NCBI GenBank assembly: GCA_020226215.1
Contig: CM035234.1
Coordinates: 11,312,713 to 11,376,712 of the forward strand
Source: Sindora glabra
Lineage: Eukaryota > Streptophyta > Magnoliopsida > Fabales > Fabaceae
Length of the DNA: 64,000 nucleotides
Reading direction: 5' to 3'
In this document: positions 24,902-38,689 of the stretch, piece after piece
How positions within the stretch are numbered: position 1 is the stretch's first letter
Layout of the letters: every line of letters begins with the position of its first letter
The notes under the pieces: generated by a model
What the model saw: the letters and a program-made list of their open reading frames with translations, nothing else
Told to the model about the DNA's origin: nothing
Databases searched by the model: none
Made by a program: the position numbers and the translations under genes

Positions 24902-25675
24902 CATATTTGATAAATGACTATTTAATCAGCTTTTAACTTATTGAATTGAAATTAGTTGGTTAACTTTCTCAATCAACTAATTTGCTATTTGATGAACAGC
25001 TGATATAAATAGCTTTTTTCCTTGAAACAACTAAAACCAGAAATGCTACTAGAGTTTTGGTTTAGCTGTTGTGTTGCAAGTCATCTAATTGACTAAATTA
25101 CACCCATATAGTTGCTGTGTTATTCAGACAATAACGAGAGGGTGAGAATAACGGAGAGCTAATGTGTTATTCAAACATTTAATGGACTACAGTACATGGC
25201 CGTAGTGGTGTATAAGTGAAGCTTTCTTTCCTTTTTTTTACTTAAAAAAATGTAAAATATATGTAATGGCAAATATTGATTGATTGTGACACATAAAAAT
25301 TAAATAATTATAATTATTAATTTTTTATTGATAAATTTATTTATCATAAAAATTATATTAATTTAATTTTAAAGAAATATTTCATTTATAATAAATTATA
25401 ATAACATATTATTTATAAGAAATTTAATCTACTAAATAATATATAAAATCTAAAATATTAAAATAAAAACTACTCAAATAATTCATAAAATATATTCATA
25501 TCCTTATTTATCATTTTACATATAATCAACTAATTATAAATAACTAATTTTAACAAATACTTTTATTGAAACAACTAATGTAATCAGTTGGTTAAATCAG
25601 CTAACATAATCAATTATAAAATAATAATTAATTAAATCAGTTAATCATTACAACTATCAACTAATTGTCAAACAA
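24902..25675. repeat. Probable non-autonomous hAT-like element (about 770 bp), low certainty
   Basis: The left side holds ATTTGATAAATGACTATTTA and GTTGGTTAACTTTCTCAATC; the right side holds AATCAGTTGGTTAAATCAGC and ends CAACTAATTGTCAAAC, whose complement GTTTGACAATTAGTTG resembles the left terminus. Repeated AATCAGCT/CAGTTGGTTAA motifs occur near both ends, as in hAT subterminal regions. Flanks TAAGACAT and AATATCAT do not match well. Confidence 0.4.
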
Positions 25676-26004
25676 TATCATATTCTTTTTGAGGTTGGTT
25701 CTTGCAAAATTTTCCCCGGAAACAAGGAAAAAGAAAGGATTATGTAAAATTGTTGGACGTGTCATAAAAGAAAAGGACAAAAATATATATCAATTTTTTA
25801 TGAACAAAGAAGTATATTGTTTGGTTCATTTATCATGTTATCCTATTTTCCGCGTATTCTTTTTTGTAATTATATTCCTTGTAATTTTATCTTCATCTTT
25901 TTCTTTTAATTAATCTTTCAACATCTTTAGTATGAAGGACCAACGATTTTCAATAGTTTGCAACTTCTTGCCAATTTTATAAAGGAAACAGACTTGGATT
26001 CATA

Positions 26005-26064
<60 letters not shown>

Positions 26065-28525
26065 ATAGAACTTCCTTAATTTATACATAATCATAATAGT
26101 ATGCAAAACACTCTTATTATTGACGAGACATCATTACTCAAAAGAAGAGTACCTTCCTTAGTGGGAATAGTTTGTAGAAGTCAAATTTATAATATCTTTC
26201 ATAAATAAATCAAAATTCTTATTTTGTTAAAAAATAAATACAATATAACAAACAAAAAAAATATGAATTTGGTTAAAAAATACTTTTTTTCATGTATTTT
26301 GTGTTTATATCTTTATTGACAGGGCAAAACATCTTCATTTAAAATACCTCTAGCCAATCCTTCTACACTACCGTATTACCTGATGAATAATGATTTTCAA
26401 AGGGAACTCTAGAACTTTTACCATCGGGCTTGACAATTATTTAAATATTCTTTATTACTTTCTTCATTGTTTATTATCTATGTAATTAATTAATTTCACC
26501 CATAATAAAAATGTAATTTAATTTGTTTATTCTTAGTTTGTGTATTCTTAGTCTAATATATTTATTATGATGGAATAAATATATTGAAGTGTTCCAAAAA
26601 GGATAATAGAATATTTATTAGTGAAAAATATAAAATTAAAAAATAATATTTTATTAAGATTTTAAAATAATAAATGAAAAATATTTTTTTTTCAAAAACT
26701 GATAAATAATAAAGAATTAAAAAATATATTATTATCATTAAATTAGAAGTATAAGTTTTTGTATAAATAAAGATATATATATATATATATAAATATTAAA
26801 ATTAATAATTTCCTTTTATTTTATTTTATGTAAAATAAAATTTCATCAATTGAAAAAAGGGTGTTTCTTGAGTACCATTGTATATGGTACTCTGAGGTAC
26901 TCTTATTAAGTAGGAAGCCGCTGAACAGACATGTATATAACATATTTTCATAATTAATTATAATTCTGGTTAAAAAGTCCATTTCATTCGTAAAGGAAAG
27001 TTGAGTTGAGAAGGAAATTTCATTTTACAAGTTAAATGTCATAAAATATATTATATTTTAATTTAATTATTATATTATATTATTTAATAGTATTAGCTGA
27101 TCATTTAAATTATTCTTTTTTTCTCTTTCACCAATTTTCCATTTTAATCATGCTTTTTAACTCTTATTACTTATATCTAATATCTTATTTCTCTTCTTTT
27201 TATACTACTTGCTTCATTGTATTTTTTTTATATTCAGTTATATTATTTATAATTCATATATTAATATTATCAAAAGAATATAAATATATAATGATATATT
27301 TTATTTTAAGGATGAAAATAATTTAATAAGTTAAAATTTTAATTTAATTAAATACTTTAATTACATATTTATATTTTAACTTTTATTAATTTTCAATAAA
27401 ATTTCAAGCACTATTTTTTATTTACTTCTATCATTGCATTTATTTTTATGTCAATTAATATTATTTGTAACTTAGATACTAATATTACTAATAATATAAA
27501 TATAATATAATATATTTTATTTTCATTATAAATATATTTTAAATAATTTAAAGATTTAATTTAATCAAACTATTTAAATGCATATTTTATTTTAAAATAT
27601 TATCACTTTTCATAATGGATGCACTATTTTTTTTCTTTTATTTGTTGAATTGTATATTTTTATTTTTTTCCCTTCTTGCATATTCACTCTTACTATTTAC
27701 AATTCAAACATTAATATCACTAAATAGTATATATATAACAAAATCTATTTTATTTTTATTATGAATATTTCAAATAAACTTGAACTTTACAACTCATATA
27801 CTAATATTACTAAATAATATAGATATAACATTATATAATTCACTTTCAATATAAACTTAATTTTAAATTAAAACTTTTATATATGATGCATTAATTGAAT
27901 TAATGAATTAATTGATTGATTATTCTACTTTTTAATGAACATATTTAAAAATCAAAATTAGGATTTTATGAATTTAAAATTTGTCAATTGTCACTTAATA
28001 TCAATTTTTAAGCACTTTATTTTAAATTAAGCATATATTAATTGAAAATTTGTTAATGCTTTATAATTTATATGCTCTTAGTTTATTAATTCTATTGGAT
28101 ATTTTTCTTTTCACGTGGATTCCTACTGTTTAGGATTCATATGCTTAAATAAATAAGTAAATAAATAATATATATATATATATAATATAACATATTTTAT
28201 TTTTATTATAAAATAATTTTAAATAAGTTTAAACTTTAATATAGAAAGTTTTACTTAAATTAATTAATTTAATATTTTTAAATAAAAATATTTGATAATT
28301 AAAATATTTATTTATTTAGATTTTATCAATATTTTGTTGATATCAATGTTAAGTGTTATACTTGAAATTAAATATACATTAATTAAAATTTTATAACTCA
28401 TTCTAAATTTATAGAATTTTAAAAGTTTATTATTTACAAATTTAAATGTATGATTGTAAAAGAAACATAATAAACTAAATTCTAACATTATTATAATATA
28501 TTTTCTAAGGGGAAAATATCTCCTT
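25676..28525. other. Non-coding AT-rich DNA
   Basis: Holds the (ATT)n tract and short TA runs at about 26768 and 28169. A frame at 25665-25913 is low-complexity. Between 27180 and 28260 a loose repeat, AATTCATATATTAATATTAT/CTTTACAACTCATATACTAA, recurs several times at roughly 220-300 base spacing, suggesting an eroded tandem array. Confidence 0.5.
26006..26063. repeat. (ATT)n microsatellite
   Basis: About 19 uninterrupted ATT units. No gene nearby; of use only as a polymorphic marker. Confidence 0.97.
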
Positions 28526-28998
28526 CAATTTTGGAATCATTAGATTTTTCCCTATTCAAATATAAAAATTTAAAAATTATCCCTTAAACTTTATAAAAAT
28601 TAAAATTAATACCCATCAACCACTTAATTAATTTTTTTAACAAATTATGACTTTTTTGTAAAGATTCTAAACAAGAATCACTATGGTATAGTATTTTTTT
28701 ATCACTTTTAATTTATAATTTATGTTATATAATAATATAAATTATATTATGTATAAAAATTTTAATTAAATATTCATGAATGCAGTGCAAAATTATAAGT
28801 AAAAAAATAAAATAAATCAAATTTTATAATGTCAAGATTCTTATTTCAAAATTTCATGAAAAATTATATAGTTTGATAAAATAATGAATTGAGTAGATGG
28901 TAAATATTAATTCTAAGTTTTACAAAATTTTAACAGAGTGATTTTAAAATTTTTAAATTAATTGAGATCAAATTTAACTATCCAAAATTGAATAGAAT
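28526..28998. repeat. Long imperfect fold-back element (about 470 bp)
   Basis: CAATTTTGGAATCATTAGAT at the left pairs in inverted order with ATCCAAAATTGAATAG at the right end; the arms go on pairing imperfectly through ATTAAAATTAATACCCATC on the left and its counterpart GATGGTAAATATTAATT on the right. No TSD was identified. The shape fits an old MITE or fold-back transposon. Confidence 0.5.
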
Positions 28999-31039
28999 AT
29001 TTTATATTTTTTCTTTTTTAAATTCATTCTTAATAAATCAATTCCATTATTTAAATGACAATATTAATAAACATTTTTTAATTAAATGTTTCAAATCATT
29101 TTTCACTGAGCAATAATTTTAAAATTAAAACTGACTATTTAAAAGTAATTTCAAGATCATTCTTCGAGGATAAGAGGACAAAATAGGTAAATAACATCAT
29201 CATTCTCCCTCTTCATTTACTACCCAGCAAATAATTGTTTTAATAATGAACCATTCAGATGCAATCTTTTAAATTTGAACGGTTGAGATTTATTATTATT
29301 ACGGTACTCAAAATTTTGATTTGATTACCGTAGAAATCCCTTAAAAAATAAGAGAGACATAAAGGGTAAAGAGAAAAAAAGATCGTCATTTTCATCTGAT
29401 ATAAACGTTACGTGCATCAGGTGGCGAGCTGGATCCGTGGTGGCGTAGGGGACCAAAAAAGGTGCAGTTACTGAGGACGCGGCGAAGAACACACCGTCCG
29501 TCCATTGCTGTCGTACATACATGCACGACAACGAGTTGTCCCAACGTCAAATCTTTGGTATTCAGTTGTCGTCGTTTACGTTAAATTGATAAATTTACAG
29601 CTTGCTCTTCCGGCATCCAACGGTATTATTAGATCCTAATTAATCAAAATCGAATCAGATTATATTTTAAAAAAAATAAAATTCTTTTAATATTTATTTT
29701 TTATTCATAAAATTTAAATTTGAAATTTTAATTAAGAAGACCAAACTTTAAATCATTTTAGAATAAATAGTAATCCTATAAATTTTATTTATTACTTTTT
29801 AGCTTTATTTAAATTCTCTGATTTGGTGCACAAATGGTTCTGACCGACAACGGACGCAACAACAATGTCAGAACCAATGGGGCAGCACCGCACCAGCCAG
29901 CAGGCCCGACAGAGATAAGCCTACTTCTTGACTCTGACTTTACCCCATTTGATTCAAAGGAATTTCAATTTTTTTTCACAGTGAAATTGAAAGAAAAAGG
30001 ACATAACTTTTATGAATATTTTACACATAAAAAAGGATTCTTTTATTCAAAAATGAAACTGCAAAGAAAACTTCTCCTAATCCTGTCAAGCAGTATGCTA
30101 ATAGCTTAATTAGATTATCAGCATTATCGTCAATCTTGATTTTATGAAATAACAATTTAACTTTCCTTAAGCATAGGATATTCAATCTTCAACCTATTAA
30201 AAATAGAAATGAAAGTGGGAGAATTTAAATTTGTTAATTGATAAATTTTGTTGATATGTTGATTTAGTAGATGAAAATTATGAATTACAATCTACTTGGA
30301 ATTTCTTAAGCTTGTTTTACAGGGAAGAATAATGTTACATATATAATCATAAATAACGGTATCTCCGCGTCAATTCACACACATAATATATACACATGTC
30401 AATTCATAATTGATAATATTTAGGAAGGGAATTAAAATCTTCTCTTTAAATTTAAGCTTGATTTGTATCCATTAAAAATAATTAAAAAAAATCAGTTAAA
30501 GGATCATTCAGTTCATGCATTTCAAATTATTAAAAAAAATCATAATACGAAAGTAAATTCACAAATATTTAAGTTTTGAAGTTCTCTAAAAAGAATGAGA
30601 TTTGTTGAAACAAGAATTACATCGAAGTAAATTTCATAGGATGAGTCATAAAATTGAAATTTAAATCAGGATATTTTTATTAATAATGGAGAAATGAGTA
30701 GGAGGTATTTAATAGGAGGAGTCATTGTGCATGAAATGGGTGAAAAAGGGGAGGTGATAGTATTGATGAGAGCAGGAAGTCATTAATTGCTGTTGGCCTT
30801 TATGCAGTACGACTTCACATCTAAAACTAGTTGTTGCAGAAGGCAGCCGTTTTCTGATTTTTAATGCTCATAAATAGTTGCGATCACATGCACGCTGTTC
30901 TCAAATACTCTTCTTGAAGAGGGGGAAAAAATCCCACGTTTTTTTTTTTTTTTTAACTATAGAAGTGATAATTAACATAATATATGTGAATTTTTGGATT
31001 CAAATTTAGGTAAGAAGAGCAAAGTTCTATTGTAATATT
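28999..31039. other. Non-coding DNA with a CpG-richer island at 29390-29580
   Basis: 29390-29580 stands out by many CG dinucleotides (GGCGAGCTGGATCCGTGGTG, GAGGACGCGGCGAAG, CGTCCGTCC). 29830-29930 is also less AT-rich, with a frame starting MVLTDNGRNNNVRTNGAAPH that soon becomes low-complexity. No domain is recognised. 30700-30910 is less AT-rich too. These could be promoter, first-exon or captured-gene relics. Confidence 0.4.
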
Positions 31040-31398
31040 AGGTGTCATTACATGCAATACTAAAGTTTTGTTTTCGTTGCAAAAGAAAGTAAGAAAAAAA
31101 TTAACAATAAAAGATTTTTTTAATTTGAATGTGGAAAAATAAGAAAAAAATAAAAAAATAATTTTTTTGCAATAGAAGTATTAAGATAAGAGAAATTAAA
31201 TTAAATTAAATAATAATTTTATCCTTTAAATTAATAAGTTAAATTTTCACTTTTTTAACTTATACATGCCAAGAAAATTTTTTGATAGGCTTTACTATTT
31301 TTTTATCCATTTTCTATTCTGTAAACAAGTAAAAAAATATTATTTTTTGCTCTTTTATTTTGTTTCTTTTTTACTCATTTTATATAAAAACAAGCTAA
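31040..31398 (+). repeat. Dispersed repeat copy 1 (about 360 bp, MITE-like)
   Basis: Starts AGGTGTCATTACATGCAATA, continues with GTTTTCGTTGCAAAAGAAAG and ends near ATATAAAAACAAGC. A second copy in the same orientation lies at 44093-44482 with long matching blocks. The two ends are loosely inverted (GTTTTxGTTGCAAAAGAAA-like against the complement of the far end). The sequence at about 11025-11060 (TTTGGTTGCAAGAGAAATAA) looks like a third, more distant member. No coding frame. Confidence 0.7.
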
Positions 31399-31829
31399 AA
31401 GTAAAAATATTAGCTAACGGAGAAGGTGGTTTGTCAACTTAAAGCCCCTAATCCATTGCCATCTTTAAATTTGAGTTTGTCACCCTCTTTAACAGAGGAT
31501 GTGCCACCACACTCAAGGACGAACCCACCTTGTGACTCGTCATTCCACACAACTTGTGCATGCTAAAATGGTACACAAACCCTGAATTTGGCTGTCCTGC
31601 CAAACTTGGTCTCCATGGAGGCGTTACTCTCACATAATATAGTACAATCTATTTTTTTTCTCATTTTTTGTTTGCATGTCCGGTATTTAGCGATCTCATT
31701 TAAAAAATGTTAGATTCTTTACCATTCAAATCAATAAAATTGATATAATGCAACCTATAGATATTAATATGAAATATATGAATGTGAATTTCGTATACGC
31801 CCTATTTGTTTTTTTATTATTTTTTACTT

Positions 31830-32028
31830 AAATTTATTTTATTATTAATATAAATTAATTTTATATTATCATTCATTCATATATTATCATATTAACAAAA
31901 AATTATCAAAATTTTTTTATTGTTATTAAATTTTTTTAATTATTATTAATTTTTTAAATAACATATTTTCTTTTCATTTAGTAATAACATAAAATATTTT
32001 ATATTAATAATAAATTAAATTTAAAATT
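31830..32028. mobile_element. AT-rich Mutator-like MITE candidate (199 bp)
   Basis: Imperfect inverted arms of about 45 bases, sharing TTATTATTAATATAAA on both strands, bounded by TTTTTACTT at 31821-31829 and 32029-32037, a perfect 9-bp direct repeat. Related sequence occurs at 2067-2225 and, truncated, at about 16190-16250 (TATAAATTAATTTTATAT core). Because the DNA is so AT-rich, chance pairing is possible, but the three related copies argue for a real family. Confidence 0.5.
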
Positions 32029-32037
32029 TTTTTACTT

Positions 32038-35000
32038 TATTTTATTATGTGAAATTATAATGTGGACACATCTTCTTTCTAAAGAAATGAGATATCCACA
32101 GCGAGTATTTCTAACATTGCAGTAATATTTGAATTTATTTATGAGGTATTTTCTTCTTTATGTTATAACATGTTTAATTTCAAATCATATATTAATCAAC
32201 TTGTTACTCGCTAAAAAATGAAAATGATATATTTGCAAGTTTTGATCGGCGGAATACTATGGAAATAAATTTTGAGCTAGTCCCATGAACTTTTTCTAAA
32301 ATGTCAAAATTTTTCCTCAATAACCCTTTTCTTTACGTGGATTTTTTCCCTTATTTATTATTTTTTCAGTCATGTATGGAAATAATAAGCACAAAGTTTT
32401 TACAAGTCTCATTTTATTAAAATAGAAGAAAATTTCCTCTATTGCATATAAAAATTATGTCTACCTTTTTTTAATATGATGAGAATGTGATCACATAGAG
32501 ACAAAGTGAGTGCAAATTCTATTTTTCTAATGTTATTTTTATTGGGAAATTGGCAATGAATAGATGTGATGTGAAAATGTCATATATTAATATCAGAGAA
32601 GCATAAAATAAAATAACAAAACACTAAAATTTACTGTAATTCATTTTTTAACCTATTTTATGGATAAATATAATAAATAAAATTTATTAATAGAAATTAA
32701 AAAAATTATAAAATATTTGATCACTCTTAAATTCACATTTCAAATATATTTAAAATATTTTATAATTTTTTTCTAACTAACGGTTCAAAATTTCACAAAT
32801 GGTGCATTCAATCCTCACTTTTAATAATAATAATTTCATAAAAAAATAACAGTAAATTATGGTATGTTAAGTAATCTCTCGTGCGGGTCACAGAATACAA
32901 ATTCTATTGTCTTGGCCCCTTCAACAATACATGTATTTATATATCAAAAAATTAGGTAAAAATTCTAATTTAAATAAAAAAATAATTTTAAATATGAAAT
33001 AATCTCAAATTAATAACAATCTTAATTTTAATAAAAGAACAGTTTAAAATAGAAAATAATGATAATTATTAAAATTTGAATCAAATTATAATAATTTTTA
33101 TTCTCTACTTATTCGCTCTACTTTATAAATAGTGGAGTTTAAAATTTTATTTGTTTTTGTTGTTTATTAAAGGAAAATAAATTATATATTTTAAAAAAAT
33201 GAATCAAATATTTTTCATTTTTTTAATTCTAATCGGTAAAAGGTGTTCCATCTTGGAAAATTGACGGGACAAAAAGTACAATAAGTTATTACCCTTTGAA
33301 AGATACAAGGGACACATTCTAAATTTTTGTGGCCTAAGCAAGTAAAAGGTCGCTCAGAAAGGACCAATTACAGCCTTGCAATTCATGAGTAGAATCTATC
33401 TTTCTCATTTTGAACAAAACAAAGCCTCTTTTTTTACAGACCCACAGCGTGCAAGTTGCTCTTATTTGAATCTCATTCTTTCATCACTTTCTCACACAAA
33501 ACACAAAGCCAAAGCAAAATGAGAAAAAAGGACTGCTCTGTGTTCTATCTCCAAGCCCCACTTGCATCCAAAATGCTGACTGAACAGACAAAAAGCCATT
33601 CTCTCTCTGGTCTCTATGGGCAGATGAGATCCAGGGAGAATTCTGATATTTCAATTTTCATAGCAAAAAGGCACTTCTCTATCAAGTTCTCATTCATTCT
33701 CTTTGGATCTCTACAATGTAAAAAGCAAAGGCCAGGCTCCTACCAAATAAACCTCTTCCCTATAGCCCTGCCTGCCTAAGCATGATAAGGTTTTGTTTGG
33801 GTTGATAAGCTTTTTGTGGTTTCAAGCAACAAGCCAAACAGAAACGGCTGCAGCCTAGAAACTTGCTTTGGTGGAGGGATAAAATGTAAATTCATGGCAT
33901 GCTTAGAGGAAATGGATCCTCTCCTTTGGGATGGTGGTAAATTTCAGATAAAAATAGATATAATTTTTTTTAAATTATGAATTTCAGTAAAAAAAAATTA
34001 AAATTTGAAATAAAGATTGTACTTTTATTTCTTCAAAAATAATTAAAAACAATACAAGAAAAAGAAGAGGATTTAGATCCATATTTAAAATAGAAAAAGT
34101 AAAATAAAAAGAAAGAGAATGAAAAGTTATATTATAACTATATTTTTATTTAAAAAATTTCATTCAAAAGAGAAAAAGATGGAAGATTTATAATTAATAT
34201 TTTAATTTTTTAAAATTATCAATTATTAATTATTTTATATTTCTTCAAATTGAATGATTTTATAGGATTTTCCAAACATCGAAATAAAAAAAGGAAAAAA
34301 CTTTGACTTAACAATTCAGTCTCTCAGTTTCCCATCCCTTTTGGAGCGAATTCAATTATTTAAATTTTGATTTTGTTTTAGTTGTAGGTTTATATCAATC
34401 AATCTGTGCAAGTCAAAATTTAGATGAAGTGATCTGAATCAAGTAGGTTTATTGACTAATAGTTAAAATTCACATACTAAACTACAAATACAAACCAAAT
34501 TCAACCATTAAAAAATTGATTCATGTTTTTTTAAACGGATTTATACAAACCGTTGTATTCAACATTGTTCTTGAGATTTCTCCTCCAAATTATAGGTTTG
34601 AATATAAATTATAGGGTGCTTTAAATTTTGTTGCCTTTATTATAAAAATAAAATTGAAAAGTATAATTTATGCCAATAAATGGATTATATTAGTAAATGA
34701 AAATATATAATTAGCATTGATCTATTTGGTTATAAGACAGGAAAATTGATCTTGAGTATAATAGATTGTTAATAATTATTTTTAAAATAATTGATCATAA
34801 ATAAATTTATTTTATGTGTAATAAAATTATATTGATTTAGTTTATATATAGCAGAACCATTGTTATAAATTAATAGCTCTTAATTGAATATATAATGATG
34901 ACAAAAATTTCTAAAACTCAATTCAATAATTATAAAAAATTTGAAATCTAATTTGAAATTTTATTTTTAGTGTATGTAATATTTTTTTACGTAACTTATG

Positions 35001-35367
35001 ATTTGATTATAATACATCTATAAGATCTTAAAATAAATAAATACATTAAAATGAAGGATAAAATTAATTAGCAGGTTAAAAAAAATTCTAAACCATCCAA
35101 AAATAACATAACTGTAACTTTGCAACTCTTGTTGTGTATTCCTTTTATCCCTCACTTTTAAAATAATAAAATCACAGAGGGATCCGATAAAATTATTTGT
35201 ATTTCCTTGTAATAATAAGTTCAAATTAACCATTTTCAAAAAAATCTTTCGATATTTATGAACTAAGTGAATCATTATTTCTTAACTTAACTAGACTTAA
35301 CAATAATTTTTGAGTGAGTCTTTACTAATAATTTGAACATAGAAACCTTCATTCCCACCATTTTAAG
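32038..35367. other. Non-coding DNA with an island at 33300-33950
   Basis: Mostly AT-rich. 33300-33950 is distinctly less AT-rich, with a 107-codon plus-strand frame (33456-33779) that resembles no family. A short inverted repeat, CTAAGCATG (33777) and CATGCTTAG (33898), joins its right half. I could not match either arm to a known plant microRNA. Status open. Confidence 0.4.
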
Positions 35368-35369
35368 TA

Positions 35370-35417
<48 letters not shown>
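35368..35417. repeat. (AAT)n microsatellite
   Basis: About 16 uninterrupted AAT units in intergenic DNA, just before a less AT-rich stretch at 35420-35720. Confidence 0.97.
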
Positions 35418-35418
<1 letters not shown>

Positions 35419-38400
35419 TTTTAGACTTTTTTTTGGCCAATAAGGACGGTGTCTGTTATTTTCCAGAGTGTTCCCAATTAAGATATCTCCTCCAATGTAT
35501 CCATCTTTGTGGGTCCAAAGAAATCATTTTCAGTACGTAAAATCCCTATTTTGCGAGGTTGTTTTGGTCCATTCTCTCACATGCACAAACCTTGGGTACT
35601 CATGATGGCTACCGAGTACCAACTTTTCATGCTCCGTCTGAAAAGGAAAAAAAAAAAAGAAGGGAAATATCCATATAGAAATTAATTCTTTAAAGAATGG
35701 GGCTCTTGCCACGTATATAGTAAGGCAATATTGTTTTTATTTTTTATTGCTATTTCTTCATTTATTTTTAAAATTAGATTTCACTGTCTATGTCTCTCTC
35801 TCTCACACTTTCAAGCAGAAGGCGTGGGAGATGAAAAAGCTAAACGCAATTGGATTCTGTACGCTCCCTGATAGAAAATATGAGACTCAAAATAAGATTT
35901 GACTTTTTCTGTAGGAGAATATGAAGGAGAGGATAAAAATAAAAATAATAAAATAGTATTATCCACGCAAAATTTTCACATGCAATTAAGTATTAGATTA
36001 AGGATTCAGTTATTTTATTGAAAAATATTTTTTTGTATAAAATATTATTTATATATATACTAATAAAAAATAATATATTACTTTTATTTAGATATGACAG
36101 TGTAGTAACGCGGGAATAGATTAATCTTATATTGTTTTATCCCACAACCTTTCTTATCTACTCTATCCTTGTAATTTACAGAACAATAAAAAAATTTGAT
36201 AAAAATTTAAAATTTATACATAACTAACATATAATATTTAATATAATATAATATAATATGATAATAAAGATCCAAATATATATATAAGGTAAACAATAAT
36301 TTTGATAATTAAATTATTATAATCTTATTTGTTATATAAACACATAATATAATATAATAATTAAATTAAAAAATTAAAAATAAAATTATTAAAAAATATT
36401 TTTAATAGTTCAATTACTAAAATACTACATTTATAATATATGTATGTATGCATGTATTAATTATATGGGTAAAAATATTGAAATTATGACATTTCGTATA
36501 ACAAATCAAGTTAATACTAAATTTGTCTCTAAATCTATTCTAATTAAACAACTTACCCTATAAGATAAATTTTCATATCATATTTACGCCTTATTGTAGC
36601 AAATTCAAATTCGAAATTTTGTTATCTTCACCGATGGTTATGATTATAAAATGATACTTAAAATTATAATAATAAAAAAATAAAATTTTAAAATTTTTAT
36701 ATTTAATATTAAATAAATAAAATATTTTTATTTTAATATTTTATAAAAAATATTTAAATAAACAGAATCTGAGTATTTTTGTTTTATGATCCTATTATTT
36801 GCAATTGCCTTAAAGGGGTGACTTTAATAGAGACAAAACTGTATCTTTGAAGAAAAACGTGACCTTAAAATGAAAAGCTATGCCGTACATACTCATGCTT
36901 AATGACAATTTCTTCCTTAAGTACCACTAAAAATGCTCCCATAAAGATCCGCGATGGAATCTTTGCATTGTACTTGAAGCCAAGATATGCATCCTAATGA
37001 TAAATCACTCCCATTTTAGGTTAGAAAAAAAATTACGTACACAATAAAATTAGTTCATAAAAAATTTGACTCTCAAGAGTATAAACTATTTCTCCTCTCT
37101 ATACGTATAAAAAAATAAAAACAATACACTTGTATTTATTATTTTTATTTTCCCATTTAAAAATAATTTTGAGTGATTAAATACTTTAACTTAAGTTGTA
37201 GATAATATTGCTTGAATATTGTATCTTCTTATATAACTTAAATTCGATTTTAAAATTTTATATATGTATATATAATAATTTAATTATTCTTATTATTAAA
37301 AAGATTAAGTGTAAAAATTTATTGTACAATGAGAAAAATGTACTACTCCCGTTAAGAAAATGAACTTATTGTCTTTAAAAAAGATACATTGGGAAAGAGA
37401 AAGGACCGGATATTTATATTCCTTCTAATAATATAAGGATTTGTATGTGCATGTAACTTTTTGTACTAATTTTATAGTTACATAACACTACTCCTAATAT
37501 TATTGTCTTAAAAAAAATACCCACATTGTAGAGACATAAGAGAAGCATGAATCTTGGACTCAAAGATGTCAATGTTTATCAAGATGCATTATTCGTGGCT
37601 CTTAAGTGCCAAAGGTGGCCAGCCGGCAACCGTTGAACGTGGGATGGGAAGCAACTTTTTTAGATGGTGCATAGTAGGCAAAACTTTTGAGCCCACTCCC
37701 GGCAAAATATGCCAATCCGCTTGTCCAAAAATATCCCATCACCCCGGCAAAGATTTATTATACTTATAAAGGCATAAACTCACCAACAGACTAACAATAA
37801 TTTATTACCTTTTATATGGCAATAAAAAATGTCTACATTTTGTCAATATTCCTGCCTTTAAATTAATTCAAACATACTTATTAATGCTACTAGATGTAAG
37901 TAACTTAGTAATGCACATATTTGATGTTGTAGTATCACTTCAAATTATGTTTATACATTTTTTCATGACTTGAAATTAAATGTCAACATGTTAAGTAATA
38001 TCAATGAGTTACTAATATTCATATTTATAATAATATAATAATATTTGACATTATTTATAAAAAATTATTTCATAACTTGAAATTAAATTTAAAAATTTTA
38101 CATGTATATTAAGTCTCTTGTGACATTTATTATAAAAATAAAGGCTTATTAATTTTGCACTTTACGTGCAATTTAATGAATTCATAAGAATTTAAAATCG
38201 AATTCTGTTAAAGTATAAGGTATACTTTAGGAAAAAATTTCTAGTACTACTTCAATACAAGTATTATTAATTATATTATTTTTTCAATTTAGTAATTTGA
38301 TCAAATACAAAATCATTTATTTTGCCAAGAAATTAGATTACTGAATTAAAAAAATAATATATTTGGTAACACTATATAAAAGTAATAACTGAATTTTTAG

Positions 38401-38689
38401 TACTAATATAACATTAAATTTTTTTCATATTAAAATAAAAAATGAATAATTACAAATTTAAAAATTATTTTTTAATTAATTATTAGTTATTTAATTCTAA
38501 ATATTTATTTTTATTATTAACAATTGTAATTTTTCACTTTATTTTTTAAAATACATTCTACACTATCTTATAGAACTGGATACACAAATTTGAATCTTTT
38601 TGCTTTTATTTCATTAATTTTGAATAGAATGCAATAAAGAAGGAAATAAATTTTCTTACCAATTACCAAACATTTGTTGGTGAGATTGC
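35418..38689. other. Non-coding DNA with small less AT-rich patches
   Basis: 35430-35720 has a stem TTGGGTACTC / GAGTACCAA at 35592-35622 and a CT-rich run near 35790. 37530-37770 is less AT-rich (GGTGGCCAGCCGGCAACCG, CCCACTCCCGGCAAAATATG), followed by TTATAAAGGC, a TATA-like motif at about 37763, so it might be a promoter relic; no gene follows it. The rest is plain AT-rich sequence. Confidence 0.4.

Noticed and set aside
33740..33800. Pieces resembling miR167, miR162 or miR408
   Set aside because: Each match is partial with mismatches in the seed, and no long precursor stem could be drawn.
35592..35622. Short stem TTGGGTACTC / GAGTACCAA
   Set aside because: A nine-pair stem with a bulge is expected by chance in a window of this size, and nothing around it supports a function.
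37600..37625. TGCCAAAGG resembling the start of miR399
   Set aside because: Only the first nine bases agree and there is no hairpin partner nearby.
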